Shown: positions 58,662-64,000 of the stretch, piece by piece
Layout: each line of letters starts with the position of its first letter
Numbering within the stretch: the stretch's first letter is position 1
Source: Blastomussa wellsi
Lineage: Eukaryota; Cnidaria; Anthozoa; Scleractinia; Plerogyridae
Direction of reading: 5' to 3'
Assembly: GCA_947652115.1 (NCBI GenBank)
Contig: OX393569.1
Location: 14,877,407 to 14,941,406, forward strand
Length of the DNA: 64,000 bases
Position numbers and translations under genes: made by a program
The notes under the pieces: generated by a model
Seen by the model: only the letters and a program-made list of their open reading frames with translations
Database searches by the model: none
Told to the model about the DNA's origin: nothing

Positions 58662-58700
58662 AGTATCGCGGAGGTCACGTGTTCGAATCCCGTTGAAGCC
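58629..58700 (+). tRNA. tRNA-like sequence, probably a tRNA-derived repeat
   Basis: A 72-nt cloverleaf: 7-bp acceptor stem (GGCTTCA/TGAAGCC), perfect D-stem GCTC/GAGC, B-box GTTCGAATCC and a T-run terminator just after (CTGATTTTT). Against a working tRNA, the anticodon stem ends in an A-C mismatch, the T-stem has a T-C mismatch, and position 33 is C instead of the near-universal T (loop CCAGTAT, nominal anticodon AGT). The sequence after it (CAGGCTTCTTTATTCCAGTT) suggests the 3' part of a SINE-like unit. Confidence 0.5.
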
Positions 58701-58933
58701 CTGATTTTTCAGGCTTCTTTATTCCAGTTGCTTAAATTGAAAATTCACTGCGATGATCATCTCTCACGTTCAGTATTTAATCAATAATAAATAAGAACTA
58801 GTTCACCGTGTACAATTATAAACTTCCATTATCAATAAGCAGTAGTGTTGTGAAGGAAAAAGGTCGTTTACTTCGTGGACCGATTCCTGTATGAACAATG
58901 TGAATTCAAATCACCGCAATTGGCGCAACTTAC

Positions 58934-59111
58934 CATTCGCAGATAAACGCATGTGCTTATAGCCTTACATCCCTTGATCCCTGGAAAGGTCTTGCAACAA
59001 CGGATGAGAATCTCGTACAGGTAATTGCGAACCAGTAAAAGGCCTTTCAAAGCATTGTCGCAAATTTTACAGAAATATTCAACGGCGTGTTTTTCACAAA
59101 CAAAGTGTTTC
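58934..59111 (-). CDS. Orphan cysteine-rich exon
   Basis: Minus-strand stretch bounded by acceptor ttttcaag and donor ATG before gtaagttg, open for 59 codons. Incoming phase 2, outgoing phase 0. It encodes FVCEKHAVEYFCKICDNAL, a hydrophobic LLLVRNYLYEILIRCC, then FPGIKGCKAISTC: seven cysteines. The opening C-x2-H and FCKIC resemble part of a B-box zinc finger, and the later spacing is loosely saposin-like; neither is convincing. No neighbouring exon was identified, so it may belong to a gene with long introns or be a relic. Confidence 0.4.
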
Positions 59112-60288
59112 CTTGAAAACAATGACTAGAGTTTTTACTCAGTTTAATCAAATTCTGAAATGGGTTTTTCACTACCCACACAAAGGCTTTTTAAATCGCT
59201 CGAATTCCGATGAGTCGCGTATTTCACAAAACAAGCTTTCATAAATAATGTTTGCCAACTGATGGAGCCCTTGTAGGTTTTAAAATGCCAAACTAGCGTT
59301 GCGGATGTTAACGGCCACTTATTTGCATGTCATTGAATAAGAATAGTGTCTATTGTGTTATTCCTCGTTCTACAAAAGATCCCGACACTGAAGTGGACCG
59401 AAGTGGCCGGGTACTCTGCAGTTGCTCGAAACTGAAGGTTAGCAATATTCATATCATACTACCAGAGATTGTTGCCAATACACATAATTCGTGAACTGCA
59501 AAGAGCGGATTCAGTTGTTTTGAAATGACTTCGAATTTTAGTAAACTCCTTGGCGCTGTAAAAGTTTCTGGACGAAAAATACTTTCGACGTAAGAAAACA
59601 TTAGTCAGAAAATTCCTTGTTGATTAGTAGATAAGAAACAGTGAACTGCCATAAGTGGCATGTTTCAAAAGCACCAGGTTTATATTACAAAGCATGATAA
59701 GTGCAAGCCATGCATATACTGCCAGCACTGCCGTCATATTTTAAACATTCCGGTATTGCCGGCTTGCAACCAATCCCAAGAGATTCAAATGGCAATAAGC
59801 GTGGCGGCCATATTGGATGACCAAACAAAAGAGGCTAACCAGAAGTTTTTGTTCATGTCATTCAACATGGCGTCGATGACGTGACTTGTAAAGCAAGAAT
59901 TTGAGAATGATCACGAGGGTGAAGAAAACACGCCCGCTATGACAAGCCATGTGGTTTTCTATTTTCCGTAGTAAGTCAAATTCCTGCCAATGCGAGTAAT
60001 CCAAGGCTTAGTCAATTCGGCTTTTTTATTTGTTGAAAAAGTGTTTTGGAAGACAATATAATATACAAGAATAGGCAATTAAGAGTTAAAAAGGGTGATA
60101 CTGAAATCTCAAACGGGCAACACCAGCAAGAATTTAATTTGTTTTATTGTATGGAATGCTACAAATCACTTTACAAAAAAATAACAAGATATTTTCCAAA
60201 ATATAGGAAATGTATATTTTTGCAAGATGATGTCTTTTTTTCCTTCAGTCACGGCCAGTTCTCTCAAACTTTCATCTCATGCAAATTA

Positions 60289-60360
60289 AACCTCGTTCCC
60301 AGGGTCTCTCTCTCACCGTCCCCAGGGAACGGAAAGGAGAGGACCCTGGGAACGAGGTTG
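60289..60360. repeat. Short palindrome
   Basis: AACCTCGTTCCCAGGGTC pairs with GACCCTGGGAACGAGGTT. CCAGGGTCGCTTG and GCGACCCTGGGTACGAGG near 24460-24500 belong to the same family. Confidence 0.7.
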
Positions 60361-61539
60361 ATACAAATTAGACCAAATTTTACCCAATGCTCAAGAGACT
60401 GGGTGTTCACGGCATGTATTGGTTTGCCAACTTCAAAAAAATCTCTCTTGTGTTATAAAAGAAAAGCATGTTGAGGCCCAACTAGATTCGCCTAAGTTTG
60501 CTTTTTGTTGTAAAAGTTTTACCTGTATTTGAGTCAGGTCGACTGATTGGAAAAACAACTGAGTGAAAGCTATCAATATTGGAAATTCAATGCGATGATC
60601 ATTTCTTAATTTCATCTACGTCCGCAGTTCAAGGCAAGGCAAGGCATATCACTTGATATTGAGTTTCTTTTATTGAATTCAACATCCTGATACGATTTTA
60701 TAACAGATAATATGCAAAAACATGAATTCTTTGAGTTTTTGACTGGCCATACTCTAATCGCTTAAATTCTCTCAACGTCTCGTATTTGTGGATATACAAC
60801 ATTGGAATATTGTTTAATGCCTTCCGACATACTATATTTATATATATGATTTTGAAACAGCTAGATGACAGCCAAGGTAAGCAATATTGCATCTCTTTTG
60901 GATTCAGCATCAAAATGCACTTTATTTTATGAAAAGAGGCGAAAATAAGCAGCATTCCAGTTTTGCATATTGCATATTTCAAGTTTTAAATTTCATGCTG
61001 GCATTTTTACTGTCCCTGTATGCGCAAGGGCCTAATATGGCAAAAAACTTGCGTAACCGCCTTTCTAGAAGAACACTGGGTGGTCTTTATTTTATATCGG
61101 GGTACGACTAAACTAAATTCAAAATATTGCTTCAAAAATGTTCATTTTAAGTATTTGATGTTCAGTCAGTTGTGGAAGAAACCAAACGGTAACCATCAAT
61201 TTTAAGAAAATAGAGACGAAAGATATGTAAATGAAAAAAATGTAAATTTTGTATTACAGTGGTCAAGCACTTAGCTTAGCTAGTTTTCAGGTATGCGTAG
61301 ATTTTCTAAGGACATTAATAATTTCTCATTTAGTGCTCCCATGATAGCTAATAAATACAATGACCATGTATATTTTTAGTTTTTAGATAGTTAACAAATT
61401 CAATGACCACGTATTTTATTAGTTTGACTTTATTCATACATTTTACATCTTTGTACTTTTTACTTAATTTACTTTAGATGCAGGTCCACATCAGCCTTTT
61501 GCTGCTTCTGTATATAATTCAACCTGCTTTACCAAATAA

Positions 61540-61600
61540 ATGTATGTATGTATGTATGTATGTATGTATGTGTGTATGTGTGTATGTATGTATGTAAGTA
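61540..61600. repeat. TATG microsatellite
   Basis: Tandem TATG units with a few TGTG interruptions. Confidence 0.9.
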
Positions 61601-62894
61601 TTTTGAATGAACATAAGAGTTAAATATCCTAAGTGATAAGAGTCACACCAGTTGGCTATTGAAGTTTGAACCAGGGGCGGATCTGGGGAGAGGGTGCAGG
61701 GGGTGCGTACCCCCTCCTTTGATGATCTGCGGCTGTCTAATACAGCTAGTATTCTGCTTACGTCACCCATGAGTTACTTCATTCCTTACAGGGTGCGAAC
61801 TGCTTGGCATGCAACTGAGTGGTGCTATTAAAGGAATTGTTTATCTCAAGGTAAGAAGTGGTAACTGATTAGATCCCGTGCACACGAGGGGACATACATT
61901 CAAGGACATACCCGTCCCAGTGTCAATTATACAGTAACTGAGACACTGTCTCGCCCTCTCGCTGGTTGATAGGTGTGTTGAGATGAGAATATGAAAACTC
62001 TGTTGTGACGTTTTAGATTCGCGCGTATTATGAAGAATTAAGTAATAGAGAACATAGCCTCGAAAGTTTTGCAAACCGAGACGCAGTTGAGGGCTTGTAT
62101 CTCGAATTTCCCTCGCCTGCGAGAGTAGACAATTTTTTTCGGCTCTAATTTCACCCCGGCGGGGTTATCACAACCACCCTCGTTTTTAGGTAAGGCTACA
62201 TAAACGGAAGAGGTTCTCTGTTGCTTAGTTTGTGTACCTTGAGGTGAAAATTGTCAGCATACATGGGGGATGTATCGCCCTGGGCGGGAGGGGGTACGGA
62301 TAGCTTTCATATTAAGGGAGCGGGGATGCTCGTTGCGAAATTTGAAATTTGCGATTAAACATTTTGACATTCTGTCCTAAGCGCCCTATAAGTACGACGA
62401 AAGTCGTAATATACACTCCTAAGCGAGATGACGAGTGCATCTCAGTTTTCATATGGGAGTTCCCTTCCCCCAACCCGTATCCTTCGGGGTTGTGTCCCTG
62501 CAGTATGTCTCTCGTGTCAACCTGCAATGGCATAACCCTTTGTATAATCCGACCTTTGACCAGTTAATTTCTAACATATGACAAACACCTCTCTTTTAAG
62601 CAGGTGCAACCTTCTATAGCAGTAGTACCGTGACAATTTATATTACTTTGATTTACAACAAGCACTATACACCATGCAATGGCCGATTCCCACTATGGAA
62701 CTTTCACGCAGTCAATCATGGTAGTTGTATTCAACTTCCCGCGCAAAGTCTCGAAGATGTCGCGCGCGTGAAGAACACAACTACCATGATTCCATAAGCT
62801 CAAATCACCAGAGTGATTGAAGCGAACAGCCAGTTCGTTTCTCATTATTTTTAGCCTTATATTCTCCGCCCTGTTTCCCGCACGGAGGAGAGAA

Positions 62895-63106
62895 CATTCT
62901 CGTCCCCAGAGTTGCTTGTCCCTCTTAGCTGGCTGGGCCTGCACACGAGGAACAAGTTGCTCTTGGGACACATCATTTGATTGGCTAGAACTTAACAAAA
63001 GGAATACGATCACAGCTGTTTTAAAATCCCTTTGTCGGAAGATAGTTTAAAATGGTTGATTTGTTTGATGCTAGACATTCAAATCATGCGTCCCCAGAGC
63101 AACAGA
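62895..63106. repeat. Decayed copy of the fold-back at 28547-28833
   Basis: CATTCTCGTCCCCAGAG, TTGATTGGCTAGAACTTAAC and ATCATGCGTCCCCAGAGCAAC follow the order of the better copy, with substitutions and a shortened right arm. Confidence 0.7.
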
Positions 63107-63158
63107 CAAATTGACTTTCTGTTTTCACATTTATCACAAAAAGTTCTGTTTGTCCCAG

Positions 63159-63287
63159 ATCCCTCTCATCAGTCAGCAGCGCCTTCTGGAAACAACGACT
63201 GGCAACGTTATTGACCTGATATCGAATGATGTTCAGCGAATGGAGCTGGCAGCCAGGCGGGATATGCATCGTGATCCCTTGCGTTAA
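63159..63287 (+). pseudogene. ABCC-type ABC transporter exon fragment
   Basis: After a plausible acceptor (ctgtttgtcccag) the frame reads ISQQRLLETTTGNVIDL then ISNDVQRMELA. This matches the conserved stretch of the first transmembrane domain of ABCC/MRP exporters (T-T-x-G-x-[IV]-[IV]-[ND]-L-[IL]-S-N-D-V). It then runs 12 codons to a TAA with no good donor. No ATP-binding cassette or other ABCC exon is found nearby, so it is either a relic or an exon of a gene extending past 64000. Confidence 0.5.
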
Positions 63288-63299
63288 ACTCATTTCAGG

Positions 63300-64000
63300 C
63301 TTTTGCGCTCAGTTGCGGGTAGGTACTTAGTGTAGGTTTTAATCATTCTTCAGCCAGTAAAGTCGACGTGCTAATTAGTAAAGTGCGTGCTGGACAGCCA
63401 CCTTCCTTACTAAAGCTTAAACGGCTGGGGTAACTTTTTGAACAAATTCAGGCACATGTTCCCATAGATATCCCTATCAAACCACTATTTTATAGCTCCA
63501 AGACGTACCTTCCCGTCGTATTTCACTCATGAACGAGCTTGTGACTGGGATCCGTGCTCTAAAGGCGCATGCGTGAGAGGAGAACTAGTCCAGGAGGTGT
63601 AAGAGTTTGGTATATCTAAAGGCGGAGAAATACGAGACACAAAAACACTTAACTTTTCGAGGAACATTGTTTCTTTGCAAGTTTTGGGTCGACGTTTCGC
63701 GCTTTTCACCTTGCGTGATCAACTTGTCGCGCAACAAAAACATTTGTTGCGGGCGAGTTAAGGCAGTGAAGCACACTGGTAAAATCACGTCTTGCGTCAG
63801 AGGTACGCCAATCTAATTTACGTTTATCACGTAGACACTGTTTATTCATCGGGAATCGAAAAGCCAACAGAAAGCTTCGTGACTTTTGGATAGTACTGCA
63901 AAAAGCATGATCCTACCATTCGTCTGAATACATTTCGTGAGTTTACCTCCTCTGTTGACTCGATAACGTATCAATTCTGGATAATCGATGTTTATACACG
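63300..64000. other. No gene seen to the window end
   Basis: Short ORFs on both strands around 63527-63816 overlap one another and show no family signature or splice signals. Confidence 0.4.

Larger units (their letters stand above)
59150..63100. other. Mostly gene-free stretch
   Basis: No exon chain recognised. It holds the palindrome at 60289-60360, a TATG microsatellite at about 61540-61600, a GGGGCGGATCTGGGGAG repeat module near 61675 and the decayed fold-back at 62895-63106. Confidence 0.45.

Noticed and set aside
58868..59122. 84-residue minus-strand ORF taken as a whole
   Set aside because: The gtaagttg donor at 58933 and ttttcaag acceptor at 59112 argue that only the middle part is coding; it has no ATG of its own.

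Overview
This window is from a metazoan genome, most likely a cnidarian and probably an anthozoan (coral or sea anemone). The sequence is AT-rich, every recognisable gene is split by spliceosomal GT-AG introns, and the protein families are animal ones. The intergenic DNA is packed with short fold-back elements, tRNA-derived SINEs and Penelope-type relics of the kind seen in cnidarian genomes. The species call is inference; the eukaryotic, intron-rich organisation is directly visible. One 200-base run of N (28189-28388) is an assembly gap.

Three gene models are solid because their exons join in frame and the joined protein reads as a known family. (1) A 12-13 exon septin of the SEPT2/5 group lies on the minus strand (11802-21099). 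(2) Mediator subunit MED19 lies head-to-head with it on the plus strand (21525 to at least 27765); its basic C-terminal tail is lost in or beyond the N gap. (3) A 15-exon major-facilitator transporter of the SV2/SVOP family lies on the minus strand (about 33007-45472), with a second candidate first exon at 46760-46913.

At the left end are two less certain models that overlap on opposite strands: a small basic plus-strand protein (exons 1320-1439, 3540-3657, 4325-4512) and an unrecognised minus-strand protein of about 193 residues (2266-2813 plus a short first exon at 3556-3589). At the right end are orphan exon-like pieces: an ABCC-transporter-like exon (63159-63287), a cysteine-rich exon (58934-59111), a short ORF with one hydrophobic segment (53935-54042) and a 156-codon ORF (56125-56595).

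Most of the rest is repeat. There are more than a dozen inverted-repeat DNA elements with TA, TAA or TTAA target duplications, including a 740-bp element full of TTGTCGACAA palindromes (51114-51853). Others include a dispersed tRNA-derived SINE family, a non-LTR retrotransposon 3' fragment inserted into a fold-back element with a 13-bp target duplication (57106-57489), two degenerate hammerhead-like Penelope termini, a tRNA-like sequence beside an inverted copy of its own 5' half, and microsatellites and poly-G tracts. I saw no bacterial, phage or CRISPR features. No large new multi-gene system is evident; the most novel items are repeat architecture and gene-structure details.
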